64,000 nt of DNA from Bacteriovoracaceae bacterium (GCA_020630335.1 JAHDBN010000006.1:53602-117601), one strand, 5' to 3'. Positions 54,726 through 63,608 are shown, numbered from the stretch's first letter. The notes: generated by a model from the sequence alone, not told the origin. Translations and numbers: made by a program.

Positions 54726-55228
54726 GAAACTTTTGGTATATCCACCTCAAGGGAAACAAGATTGTTAAACCCTTGATCTAATTCAGCCATATCGAAAGGA
54801 TTATGAACGAAATGAGCGTTAGTTATATCTTGAAAATAAAAGTCCATTTTTTTATTCTCATCTCTTGAAAAGAATAAGACTGGGAAATCTTTTCTCATTA
54901 ATGCTCTAAGTGAACGAGCAAAGTCAAAACCATTATAGTTTTGAAGTTCTAAGCCAATAATTAAAAGATCAATTTTAGAATCTTTCAAAAGCTTCATTGC
55001 AGTAAATTCACTCTGGCAAACATAAATCTTGCTATCTCTTCTATGATTTTGAAGCTTGGCCGATAAATCCTTGCAGAAATTTTTATCCCCATCAATTAAG
55101 AGGATATTCATCTTCATTTTCTTGCTTAAGAACTCTCTACATGTTTCGGCATTAGCCATTTCTTTTCTAAATTGTTCCAAAACCCTTGATCTCTTTAAAC
55201 TAAGTTCTTTTTGTCTTTTTATCGTCAT
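54722..55228 (-). CDS. Degenerate response-regulator receiver protein
   Basis: A 168-residue single-domain protein. The receiver fold begins at about residue 40 (NILLIDGDKNFCKDL). The acidic pair D46/D48 is kept, but the phosphoacceptor position is G92 (LLIIGLELQNYNG) and the conserved Lys is N143 (HNPF). It therefore cannot be phosphorylated in the usual way. An extra 38-residue basic helix precedes the domain. GAAGGG lies eight bases before the ATG. It is convergent with the lipoprotein gene and overlaps it by four bases. A docking or adaptor role is likely from family behaviour. Confidence 0.72.
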   Translation of the reverse strand: MTIKRQKELSLKRSRVLEQFRKEMANAETCREFLSKKMKMNILLIDGDKNFCKDLSAKLQNHRRDSKIYVCQSEFTAMKLLKDSKIDLLIIGLELQNYNGFDFARSLRALMRKDFPVLFFSRDENKKMDFYFQDITNAHFVHNPFDMAELDQGFNNLVSLEVDIPKVS

Positions 55229-55449
55229 AACTTCATCCCTTCAAATAAACAGAATTAACAGTTAATTAATTTTATACCCGAGCAAAGAGATCATGCTCTT
55301 TGGATAATATTTTTTCATAAAACATAATAATTACGGTAGCTTAGGTAAGATTATTCGATAAGGAAATTATAAAGAATGAATGGATTATAAAAGCAAATTC
55401 GTCAACTAAATCTGTCATCTTAAAAATAACTGTGATATTTTCAGGCATC

Positions 55450-57156
55450 ATGAATTCTACAATGCTGGTTATTTTCTTTTGTTTTTCTTCCAATTTATTC
55501 ACGCAAACAATTAACATTTACGGAAAGAAAACTCAAAATAAAGAAGAAATAATAAGTATAGACAGAAATCTTCATGAATCTTTAAATATTTATCCTGAAA
55601 TCGATATGTACACACAAGGTGATCAAGGAATTGCACAACCGTCATTAAATGGCCTTGGCGCAAACAGTATTACAACAATACTAGATGGAATAAAGCTTAA
55701 TGACTTCTCAGATATCAATAATTCCTCTCAATTACAATTTATTAACAATTCGGCTTTAGAATCATTAACATATTCCAAGAATCATCTGTCATCTTCAAGT
55801 TTTGGAAATTCTTTAGAATTAGCTCTAAAGGATGAAACTTCGTTAAATCTTCTTTATGGATCAAACAATACGAATGAATCAAGCTTAAATTTCTCTTCAA
55901 ATGATTGGTTTGATTTCAACTTTCATGTTTCCAGACATTACTCAGATGGTATCTCTCAAGCAGATGTGAAAAATCCAGAGAGTGATTCTTTTGAAAATAT
56001 TAATTTTTTTACAAAGGCATCTAAAACTATCGATTCTCTTACACCTTACATAAAGTTTTACCTCATAGATGGAAAGCAAGAGCTAGATAGCTATGACTTT
56101 ATGACTCAAAGACCAATTGATTCAAATCAAAGCACCCAGTATCAAAATTTGATTTCATCACTTGGACTTAAGTTTCAAAAAAAGAAAAGTCGTTCTCTCG
56201 ATTTATCTTACACAATAAACTCTCTGGAAAGATCAGCTGACAATTTTGAATCTGAATCTAGATCTAAGAATCTAAATTTAGATTTAAAATTCAACATTCA
56301 TCCTTTTTTTAATATAAAAAGTAATCTTCAATACATTCAAAATAAAATCAAAGTTTCCAATATTACTTATAATGAAAATATCTTTGGTTTTTCTTTTCTA
56401 AACACATTAAATCTTAAAGATTTTTTAATATCTCCTTTTATAAAGATCCAAGAATCAAATATTACACAAATCCCTTTTGGTTTAAGTGTTCATCATAATT
56501 TTTCTAAGGAAGTTTCATCAACTTTAGTTTTGGCAAAAGAAACGAATCAAGCATCTCTTTACCAAAAACAAGGAGGATTTATTGACATTACAGGTAATCT
56601 TATTACTGTTGGGAATCCAAATATTAAAGGCGAGAAGCTCTCTAAGATAGACTGGGAATTTTCTTATCAAAAAGAACATTCTAAATTAGCCATTACACCT
56701 TTTTATTACTGGCTAGAAGATAAAATATTTTTTAATTCAACTACCTTTAAATATTTAAACCAAGAGAAATCTAAGCATTTTGGAGCAAACTTAAGCCTAA
56801 GTAGTTATTTATTTTATTCATATTTTAATCTGAATTATCGTTTCTTGAAAATTGCAAATAATAATCCTCTTTTTATAAAAAACTCTCCTGAACATAAACT
56901 TCATCTAAACATAAAACAAAAAGTTAATAAGTTTATTTTCAATACACAGTTAGAATTTAAAGATAGCATTCAAAGTTTTAGTGGGAATATACTTGGTTCA
57001 TACTTATTAATGCATTTTAACACCACATTTAAAATAAGTAAGCATCTACACTTGGATATCAACCTACATAATATTTTCGACAAAAAATATCAAGATGTTG
57101 AATTTTATAACACTAAAGGATTTTCGACTTATGCTTCGATTTCATTTTATCCTTAG
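55450..57156 (+). CDS. TonB-dependent receptor, BtuB-like, short
   Basis: About 568 residues. A signal peptide (LVIFFCFSSNLFTQ) is followed by a plug domain with QPSLNGLGANSITTILDGIKLND and then strands to the end. The C-terminus LNIFDKKYQ-like text (LHNIFDKKYQDVEFY and SISFYP) is typical of the last strands of these receptors. The length is near BtuB. I set the start at the ATG 55450; a GTG at 55432 and an ATG at 55462 are alternatives. A TonB gene overlaps its 3' end. The leader holds two competing hairpins but no cobalamin riboswitch elements I can see. The substrate is unknown. Confidence 0.8.
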   Translation: MNSTMLVIFFCFSSNLFTQTINIYGKKTQNKEEIISIDRNLHESLNIYPEIDMYTQGDQGIAQPSLNGLGANSITTILDGIKLNDFSDINNSSQLQFINNSALESLTYSKNHLSSSSFGNSLELALKDETSLNLLYGSNNTNESSLNFSSNDWFDFNFHVSRHYSDGISQADVKNPESDSFENINFFTKASKTIDSLTPYIKFYLIDGKQELDSYDFMTQRPIDSNQSTQYQNLISSLGLKFQKKKSRSLDLSYTINSLERSADNFESESRSKNLNLDLKFNIHPFFNIKSNLQYIQNKIKVSNITYNENIFGFSFLNTLNLKDFLISPFIKIQESNITQIPFGLSVHHNFSKEVSSTLVLAKETNQASLYQKQGGFIDITGNLITVGNPNIKGEKLSKIDWEFSYQKEHSKLAITPFYYWLEDKIFFNSTTFKYLNQEKSKHFGANLSLSSYLFYSYFNLNYRFLKIANNNPLFIKNSPEHKLHLNIKQKVNKFIFNTQLEFKDSIQSFSGNILGSYLLMHFNTTFKISKHLHLDINLHNIFDKKYQDVEFYNTKGFSTYASISFYP

Positions 57157-57637
57157 TCTTGTATTTGTCCTCGCTCTTCATTCATTAATGTTTTTAGGTT
57201 CAAGGAAAGAAAGTAGAAAATTTCCAATTAGAGCGGAATTTTTAACGAATAATAACTTAATTAAGCATAATGATAAAAAAATCACCAAAACTGCTTCATC
57301 GAAAAAATTAAAAAAAATCATCCAATCCTCAGTTGAAAAATCAAATGTCTCTCCAAATAAAGAAATCTTTAAAAGAGCAGAACTTTTATATGAAATTAAA
57401 AAGAATTATCCTTATGAGTCATTAATAAATGAGGAAGAAGGTACTGTTATTCTTACATTAAATATAAATACGCAAGGAAAGGTTACAAAAGCAGTAATAA
57501 AAAAAAGTAGTGGATATGAAAACTTAGATAAAGAGGCTATTAAGTCTGCTAAGAATGTAATATTTAAGCCTGCACTTAAATCTAATCAACCAATGCCTGA
57601 TATTCTAGATATTACACTTAATTTCATTTTGAAGTAA
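57131..57637 (+). CDS. TonB protein, dedicated to the upstream receptor
   Basis: A 168-residue protein from the ATG at 57131, which has AAAGGA ten bases before. A longer frame to 57095 is less likely. There is one N-terminal membrane helix (FHFILSLVFVLALHSLMFLG), a basic linker, and the C-terminal TonB domain EGTVILTLNINTQGKVTKAVIKKSSGYENLDKEAI, ending with NVIFKPAL. It contacts the TonB box of the receptor to pass energy from ExbBD. The start lies in the receptor gene, so they are coupled. No ExbB or ExbD is in the window. Confidence 0.85.
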   Translation: MLRFHFILSLVFVLALHSLMFLGSRKESRKFPIRAEFLTNNNLIKHNDKKITKTASSKKLKKIIQSSVEKSNVSPNKEIFKRAELLYEIKKNYPYESLINEEEGTVILTLNINTQGKVTKAVIKKSSGYENLDKEAIKSAKNVIFKPALKSNQPMPDILDITLNFILK

Positions 57638-58282
57638 TTATTTTTGAATTTGAGCTTTCATTTTACGCTCGAATTGAACAATATCTGTAGATTTAATCCA
57701 ATCATTCCCTGCACCTCTTCCAACTGGCGCAAACAAAGATGTATTAATTCTACCATCTTCAATAATTTTTTCATCTACATGTACTTTTAAAACTTCACCA
57801 GTAATAAAACGTCCTGAACCAACATGATCTCCATAAGATAAAATATCTCTTAACTTACACTCAAAATGAATAGGAGATTCTTGCAGTCTAGGAGCTTTTA
57901 CTATTTCAGAATCTAAAGCTCCAAGTCCCGTGAACTTAAACTCATCCTCTCCGTAAGCAAGTTCTGCTGAAGCTTCGTTTACTAAAGTCATATTTGATTC
58001 AGTCACAAAATTTACAACGAATTCTTTTTCTCTTTCAATGTTAATCACCGTATCTTTTTTCTTACCCGTACTTGTTCTAATTAATGGTGAAAAACCTATA
58101 ATCATAGGTGTAGCACTTACTGCTGTAAAAAAAGAAAACGGAGCTAAATTAAATGATCCATCTAAGTTTCTAGTTGAAACAACTGCTATAGGCCTTGGCA
58201 AAATAGATCCAATTAAAAACTTATAATTTACTTTTAACTCTTCTGCTATATCAAAACTTTTCATGCCATCCAACTTTTCCAA
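57638..58282 (-). CDS. Flavin reductase-like FMN-binding protein
   Basis: A 214-residue split-barrel protein. It has LIGSILPRPIAVVSTRNLDGSFNLAPFSFFTAVSATP, the usual start for this family, then VNFVTESNMTLVN and a C-terminal GRGAGNDW. These proteins bind FMN and often supply reduced flavin to an oxygenase. It is last in the homogentisate operon, overlapping the dioxygenase gene by 22 bp, so a redox role there is likely but not necessary, because the dioxygenase itself uses iron and needs no flavin. Confidence 0.85.
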   Translation of the reverse strand: MEKLDGMKSFDIAEELKVNYKFLIGSILPRPIAVVSTRNLDGSFNLAPFSFFTAVSATPMIIGFSPLIRTSTGKKKDTVINIEREKEFVVNFVTESNMTLVNEASAELAYGEDEFKFTGLGALDSEIVKAPRLQESPIHFECKLRDILSYGDHVGSGRFITGEVLKVHVDEKIIEDGRINTSLFAPVGRGAGNDWIKSTDIVQFERKMKAQIQK

Positions 58283-59349
58283 TAATCTTTATTCTCATAT
58301 TGTTTAAAAAAATCAGTTCTCTCAAGTGGATATCTCGTGTCTACCATTACTGCAAACTCATCAGTAAACTCTTTATCATCAGCTTTTTCAAAAGCAGTTG
58401 GATGAGGGCCGTGATTAATTCCTTGAGGATGAAAAGTAAAAGCTCCCGCTTCTATATTATCTCTACTGAAAAAATTTCCTTCATGATAAAAAAGTAATTC
58501 ATCAAAATCTATATTGGAATGATAAAAAGGAACTTTTAAAACTCCATGCTCGCTGCTTTCAAGAGGTCTCGCCACAAAAGAGCAAACAACAAAGTTTTTA
58601 CAGACAAAAGTTGTATGACCTGATGGTGGAATATGATATCGATGAGAATTAATAGGACAATAATCATAAATTGATAATTTCCAAGGATAAAGAGATCCCT
58701 TCCAACCAGAAACATCTAGTGGGTTATATGGATAAGTAACTTTAGATCTTTTCCCATTTCTCTTTATTGCAATTGTATATTTTTCTAATTTTTCCGTTCC
58801 ATAAGCAGCATCTGGTGTAAAGATTGCAGTTTGATCATAAAGGGCATTCGGTCCTAACATTCCTCTATCTGGTTGTTCAAACTCAGAAGCAGACTCTACT
58901 AATAAGAGTTTTGATTTTTCTTTAATATAAAATTTATACGTTACTCCTCTTGGAAGAATAATATAGTCACCTTTCACATAAGGAATATGCCCATAACTAG
59001 TTTCTACAACACCAGATCCATCATGAACAAAAAACATTTCATCAAAATCTGCATTTCTAAAAAAATTCTTAGGTGTTTTTGTATAACACCCAACACTAAC
59101 CTGAACATCTGAATTCTCAAGAATAACTTGTAATTCTTCTTGAACTTCTTTTGCATCAAAAAGACTAGGCAAATTCCTAGGCCTTAGATCACCATCTATC
59201 TCTGTCCAATTAGTGAGAGGATTTTGATGATAAAGATGGCTTACCCTACCAAAAAAGCCTTTTCTTCCATGTTCTTCCTCGTAATGTCCTTCTGGAATTT
59301 TTACGTGTGCTTGTTTTGTATAAAGACCACTTGCTTTAAAGTTTTCCAT
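58261..59349 (-). CDS. hmgA: Homogentisate 1,2-dioxygenase
   Basis: A 362-residue cupin enzyme of the shorter bacterial type. It opens the homogentisate ring to maleylacetoacetate. The iron site is FYHSNIDFDELLFYHEGNF plus HPQGINHGPHPTAFEK, giving two His and a Glu. DEMFFVHDGSGVVETSYG and ILPRGVTYKF are conserved cupin parts. It lies between two unknown membrane proteins upstream and the flavin reductase-like gene downstream, with overlaps on both sides. A relative that acts on other aromatic acids cannot be excluded. Confidence 0.88.
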   Translation of the reverse strand: MENFKASGLYTKQAHVKIPEGHYEEEHGRKGFFGRVSHLYHQNPLTNWTEIDGDLRPRNLPSLFDAKEVQEELQVILENSDVQVSVGCYTKTPKNFFRNADFDEMFFVHDGSGVVETSYGHIPYVKGDYIILPRGVTYKFYIKEKSKLLLVESASEFEQPDRGMLGPNALYDQTAIFTPDAAYGTEKLEKYTIAIKRNGKRSKVTYPYNPLDVSGWKGSLYPWKLSIYDYCPINSHRYHIPPSGHTTFVCKNFVVCSFVARPLESSEHGVLKVPFYHSNIDFDELLFYHEGNFFSRDNIEAGAFTFHPQGINHGPHPTAFEKADDKEFTDEFAVMVDTRYPLERTDFFKQYENKDYWKSWMA

Positions 59350-60070
59350 AATTACTATCCAATTTTTTTAAAGTTTTTTGCGTTAGCTTGAATGATCTAC
59401 TAGCTGATTCTATTAAAGTTTTATAATAAAGATTATTGCACATCTCATCTATACTAGACTCGTTTTTTTCTATTCTTTCATCTAATTCGAATAATTTTTG
59501 ATCATCATATTTTGAAATTTCACTAGATGTCTTTTTCATATGTTTAATCAACTCATTCAAAGCTAAGATTTCTTCTGTTTGTATTGAATATTCTTTAGGA
59601 AAGTTTTCAAGAGAGTAGATTTCATCGACATAATCATCTAATGCTTCATAATATTGAGAAAGGCTCTTTTTTTCTTTTGTAATAATTTTTTTACAAATCG
59701 ATATAAGCCTCTCAAGATTTTCTTTGATCTCTTTCTTGGTTATTTTCTCGCTTACATCATCAATAAAAAGCTCTTTTTTATTTGCTCTAAAGAAAATATA
59801 AAAACTAAAAAGAACAAAAGGTATTCCAACTAATAAGGTATCATCTCCAAACAATGATTTTTTTAAGAAATAATGAGAGTAAATCAGATATATTCCAATG
59901 AATAGTGGTACAAGAGAGAAGTATCTTTTAAAAATAAACACTCCAAGAAAGAGTCCACCAAGCACAATAGTAAAAAAATGCTCATAAGGTGCTAGAGGAG
60001 TAATATCAAAAAAGAATAAAGAAAAAATCGCAAAGAATACAATAAATAATAGTATTTCGATTTTTTTCAT
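59336..60070 (-). CDS. Unknown membrane protein with cytoplasmic coiled coil (operon with hmgA)
   Basis: A 244-residue protein. It has four N-terminal membrane helices (about 5-23, 30-48, 51-68, 78-96), then a 140-residue soluble region rich in Glu, Lys and Leu, predicted as coiled coil (NLERLISICKKIITKEKKSLSQYYEAL, then LALNELIKHMKKTSSEI). No family is recognised. It overlaps hmgA by 14 bp and follows its smaller look-alike by 1 bp. Such a pair inside a catabolic operon is odd. Confidence 0.6.
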   Translation of the reverse strand: MKKIEILLFIVFFAIFSLFFFDITPLAPYEHFFTIVLGGLFLGVFIFKRYFSLVPLFIGIYLIYSHYFLKKSLFGDDTLLVGIPFVLFSFYIFFRANKKELFIDDVSEKITKKEIKENLERLISICKKIITKEKKSLSQYYEALDDYVDEIYSLENFPKEYSIQTEEILALNELIKHMKKTSSEISKYDDQKLFELDERIEKNESSIDEMCNNLYYKTLIESASRSFKLTQKTLKKLDSNYGKL

Positions 60071-60071
60071 T

Positions 60072-60608
60072 TTAACTTACAAGTTCAACGATTGTTTTAT
60101 TAATTTTTTGCAGATGAGATTTAATGTTACTTTTAAGTAGATTATGGTCTAACTCTGCATTATCAAAATTAACAATTTTTTCTTGTGGTAAATCTTCTTG
60201 AGCTTTTATCATTTCTCTTTTTAACTCTTTCAACTTTGATTTCTTATCTTCTCCTAATAAAAACTGATATGTATTTATCTCATCTAAGCCATTATTAAAT
60301 ATGTCTAGATATATTTGGTCTAAGTTGTTTTCACTTAAATTAGAGTTGAGAAGATTAAAATCTTTTTGAATCTTTTTTAAAGCTTTTATTGCATAAGGTT
60401 TCACTAGGATTCCTTTTGCTTTAAGCTCTTCATGTTTAATTTTTCTTAAATTCCAAAGTCCTATTAAAATCCAAGCAATTCCCATTAAAAGAGCACCTAA
60501 TGCAAACTCTTCAATCGGATTAACAAAAGCTTTATAGATCATGACAAAACCAACATAGATAAAAAATATCCAGAATGGTTTCCAAAAAAAGTTCCAATTA
60601 AAATTCAT
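60072..60608 (-). CDS. Unknown two-helix membrane protein with coiled coil
   Basis: A 178-residue protein with two N-terminal helices (FWIFFIYVGFVMIYKAFV and LGALLMGIAWILIGLWNL) and a long helical tail (KPYAIKALKKIQKDFNLLNSN, then KLKELKREMIKAQEDL). The design resembles the next gene in the operon, helices first then coiled coil, and the two may work together. I recognise no family. It lies between the fumarylacetoacetase-like gene and the larger membrane protein. Confidence 0.6.
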   Translation of the reverse strand: MNFNWNFFWKPFWIFFIYVGFVMIYKAFVNPIEEFALGALLMGIAWILIGLWNLRKIKHEELKAKGILVKPYAIKALKKIQKDFNLLNSNLSENNLDQIYLDIFNNGLDEINTYQFLLGEDKKSKLKELKREMIKAQEDLPQEKIVNFDNAELDHNLLKSNIKSHLQKINKTIVELVS

Positions 60609-60617
60609 TTTTTTTCC

Positions 60618-61616
60618 TTATTTTGAGCCAACTATATTTCTAAGCTCTCCAATTTTCTCAATTTCAAGTTTAACCGTATCTCCAGGCTTTATCCACTTAT
60701 CTAGCTCTAAACCACAACCAGTTCCTACAGTACCACTACCAAGAAAATCTGTTGGCATTAAATACTCATCCATTGAAGCAAAGGCTATCATTTGGGCCCA
60801 AGTATAATGTCCATCACCTGATTTACCTTCTGACCAGAGCTCATCATTGATACTAGCTTTCATCTCTAGATTTGGCTCAAAACCAATTTCATCAGCTGTT
60901 ACAATGACTGGACCGATAACTGAACAAAAATCTTTTCCCTTACTAGGGCCTAGCCTGACAGACATTTCTTTTTTCTGAATATCTCTTGCTGAGATATCAT
61001 TAAGAATAGTAAATCCAAATATATGATCGTGAGCTTTATCTTCAGATATATTTTTCCCACTTTTCCCCATAATACAGCCAAGTTCTAATTCAAAATCTAA
61101 CTTTTCTGAGTATGAAGGCCATAAAATTTCTTCTTCTGGTCCTATAAAGCCACTTGTTGGTCCTTTATAGTAAACTGGCATTTCATACCAAGCCTCAGGT
61201 ACAGGTTCTTTTCTTTTTTCAAAACCTTTTTTTACATGCTTCTCATGAATATAAAAATCTCGATAACAATTAATTGAATCAATTGGTTTGCCAAGAGAAA
61301 CTGTTTTTTCATCTTTTAGATCAAACGAAAAATACCCTTTGTCACGGGTATGAAGAATTCCTTGCTTCGAAAGATCTTTAAATAAATCTAAAGAATCTTT
61401 GAAAAAACCAATCGCATTATCATTATTTTTTAAAAGTTTTGATAAAGTATAAGGAGCCACCTGATAAGCTTTATCAATAGGGTTCATATAGCCTTTTATT
61501 TCATAGTGAGCTTTCCAAAGTAAATTAACATCAACTATTGTTGAATCATTGAAAAAGAAACCTAGTCTGTTAAAAACACCAAGTGCCGTTTGCCTTTTAT
61601 ACATACAAATTTTCAT
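60618..61616 (-). CDS. Fumarylacetoacetate hydrolase family protein
   Basis: A 332-residue FAH-fold enzyme. The core has PVYYKGPTSGFIGPEEEILWP, FELELGCIMGKSGKNI, the catalytic HIFGFTILNDISARDIQ segment and DYFLGSGTVGTGCGLEL-like text (DFLGSGTVGTGCGLELDKW). Metal ligands are likely Glu and Asp in those parts. In the tyrosine pathway it would cleave fumarylacetoacetate to fumarate and acetoacetate. Other family members decarboxylate or hydrolyse related acids. The operon with hmgA supports the tyrosine role. It overlaps the aminotransferase stop by one base. Confidence 0.85.
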   Translation of the reverse strand: MKICMYKRQTALGVFNRLGFFFNDSTIVDVNLLWKAHYEIKGYMNPIDKAYQVAPYTLSKLLKNNDNAIGFFKDSLDLFKDLSKQGILHTRDKGYFSFDLKDEKTVSLGKPIDSINCYRDFYIHEKHVKKGFEKRKEPVPEAWYEMPVYYKGPTSGFIGPEEEILWPSYSEKLDFELELGCIMGKSGKNISEDKAHDHIFGFTILNDISARDIQKKEMSVRLGPSKGKDFCSVIGPVIVTADEIGFEPNLEMKASINDELWSEGKSGDGHYTWAQMIAFASMDEYLMPTDFLGSGTVGTGCGLELDKWIKPGDTVKLEIEKIGELRNIVGSK

Positions 61617-62740
61617 TAAACTCTCCCAAAAAGATCATTATATTTTGGAAGAATTTTTTCCATCGCTTCATAATAATGATCCATCTCTTCTCTCGTCCCA
61701 ATAGAAACTCTAACATAATCAGGCATCTCATTTGATTTAAGCCATCTAATAATAACACCTTGTTCTAAAAGTTTCTCAAACATCCATTCACTTGCTTCAC
61801 TAGATCCAGTTTTAAAACTCACAAAATTCGTGACAGAAGGAATCGGTTTAAAATCATTAATTCCTAAAAATTTTATCAAATCATTGTAATAAGATTTATT
61901 CTTTCTCAAAGTTCTTCTTAAGTGTGGTTGATCTTCAAGCGCTCCAAGAGCTCCTACTTGAGCAAGTGCATTAGGTTCAAAAGGAAGTTTTACCTTTGTT
62001 AAATTTTCAATAAAATATTTATGAGCAAAACCATATCCACACCTAATTCCTGAGAGGCCATAAGCTTTAGAAAAAGTTCTAAGGGTTATAACATTATCGT
62101 ATCTATAGTCCATTGAATCAGGATATTCATCACTAGCATCTTTAGCGTATTCAAAATAAGCTTCATCTAAAATAACAATACAATGATCTGGAACATGCTC
62201 CATTAAATAATCAAATTCTTTTTTAGTTATAAAAGTCCCTGTAGGATTATTAGGGTTAGCAATATAGATCGCTTTTGTTTTTTCTGTAATCTGAGAAGCC
62301 ATCGCTTCAACGTTATATCTATAATCTTCGCTAAGAGAAATTGTTTTTATATTCGCACCAACACCTCTCGCTAAAATATAAAAACCTATAAAGGTATTTT
62401 CACTTGTTAAAATTTCGTCTCCAGGCTGAATAAAGGCCCTTGCAATATAGGCCATAATCCCTTCGCTACCGTTACCTAATATTATATTTTCTTTATTTAA
62501 ATTATACATTTCACAAAGCTTTAATTTCAAAGAATGTGCATGCATATCTGGATAGCGATGAAGGTCCCATAAAGTTTGAGTCATCTCCTTGATTGCATAA
62601 GGCGATGGACCTAAAGGATTTTCATTACTTGCAAGTTTTGAAATTCGAGTAAGTCCCCTCTCTCTAGCAAGCTCAGAAATAGGCTTCCCAGATTGATAGA
62701 TTTTCAAATTTTCAATATACTCAGGAACTAACCTTCTCAT
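61616..62740 (-). CDS. HisC-like aromatic aminotransferase
   Basis: A 374-residue PLP enzyme of the class I/II fold. The PLP lysine is in TLRTFSKAYGLSGIRCGYG. ASNENPLGPSPYA is the typical N-terminal motif, NPNNPTG binds the substrate carboxylate, and VSIGTREEMD is near the end. It looks like histidinol-phosphate aminotransferase, but leading this operon it more likely converts tyrosine or phenylalanine to the keto acid. AGAGG precedes the ATG. It is the first gene of the homogentisate operon and is divergent from fabI. Confidence 0.85.
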   Translation of the reverse strand: MRRLVPEYIENLKIYQSGKPISELARERGLTRISKLASNENPLGPSPYAIKEMTQTLWDLHRYPDMHAHSLKLKLCEMYNLNKENIILGNGSEGIMAYIARAFIQPGDEILTSENTFIGFYILARGVGANIKTISLSEDYRYNVEAMASQITEKTKAIYIANPNNPTGTFITKKEFDYLMEHVPDHCIVILDEAYFEYAKDASDEYPDSMDYRYDNVITLRTFSKAYGLSGIRCGYGFAHKYFIENLTKVKLPFEPNALAQVGALGALEDQPHLRRTLRKNKSYYNDLIKFLGINDFKPIPSVTNFVSFKTGSSEASEWMFEKLLEQGVIIRWLKSNEMPDYVRVSIGTREEMDHYYEAMEKILPKYNDLFGRV

Positions 62741-62843
62741 AAGACCTCTTTTTCGTGGATCATTTATGTTAATAATGAGATAAGATTCTATGTCAAAATC
62801 TCACAATCTACTAGAGAAGTAGCGTTAACAAGGAGTGAAGAAG

Positions 62844-63608
62844 ATGACTTTAAATGGTAAAAATGCACTTATTTTAGGTGTGGCGAATGAAAGATCAATA
62901 GCTTGGGAAATTACTAAAAAATTAAAGAAAAATGGAGCCAACGTAGCTTTAAGTTTTTTGAATGATGCTCTAAAAAAAAGGGTTGAACCTTTGTCTCAAG
63001 AAGTGAAAGCAGATTTTATTTTTGAACTTGATGTCACAAATTCAGATCACCTTTCAAGTCTTCATTCAACTATATCTTCTAAATGGGAAAAAGTTGATAT
63101 ATTGATTCACTCTCTTGCATTTGCTGATAGAGAAGATTTAAAGAAACCTTTTATTGAAACTTCAAAAAAAGGTTTTATGAATGCTATTGAAATATCAGCA
63201 TTTTCTTTTGTCGATGTTGCAAACCGATTAAAAGAACTCTTTGTTGAAGATTCTAGTTTAATAACTATGACTTATCATGGCTCAACTCAAGTTATCCCTG
63301 GATATAATGTCATGGGTGTTGCAAAAGCAACCCTGGAAGCTTCAATGAGATATCTTGCTTACGATTTAGGTAAGAAAAAAATTAGAGTTAATGCAATCTC
63401 AGCAGGACCCATAAGAACTCTAGCTGCTAGTGGCATAAGTGGCTTTAAAGATAAGCTTAAACACGCAGCGGAGAAATCGTTTCTTGGTGAAAATGTTAGT
63501 CAAGAAGATGTTGCAAAAACTGCTCTATACTTAAGCTCTAATTTATCATCTGGGGTAACTGGTGAGGTTATGTATGTTGATGCTGGTTTATCTAAATTAG
63601 GTATCTAG
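62844..63608 (+). CDS. fabI: Enoyl-[acyl-carrier-protein] reductase FabI
   Basis: A 254-residue SDR enzyme for the last step of fatty-acid elongation. It starts with the ATG at 62844. The AAGGAG lies eight bases before it and overlaps the GTG of the longer frame at 62835, so that start is unlikely. LILGVANERSIAW is the NAD-binding turn. SLITMTYHGSTQVIPGYNVMGVAKATLEAS holds the catalytic Tyr-x6-Lys (Y and K of YNVMGVAK), as in FabI. It lies opposite the aromatic-catabolism operon. Confidence 0.95.
   Translation: MTLNGKNALILGVANERSIAWEITKKLKKNGANVALSFLNDALKKRVEPLSQEVKADFIFELDVTNSDHLSSLHSTISSKWEKVDILIHSLAFADREDLKKPFIETSKKGFMNAIEISAFSFVDVANRLKELFVEDSSLITMTYHGSTQVIPGYNVMGVAKATLEASMRYLAYDLGKKKIRVNAISAGPIRTLAASGISGFKDKLKHAAEKSFLGENVSQEDVAKTALYLSSNLSSGVTGEVMYVDAGLSKLGI

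Noticed and set aside
55229..55449. Possible cobalamin riboswitch before the BtuB-like receptor
   Set aside because: No B12-box-like or other conserved aptamer segments can be found in the leader; only small hairpins are present.
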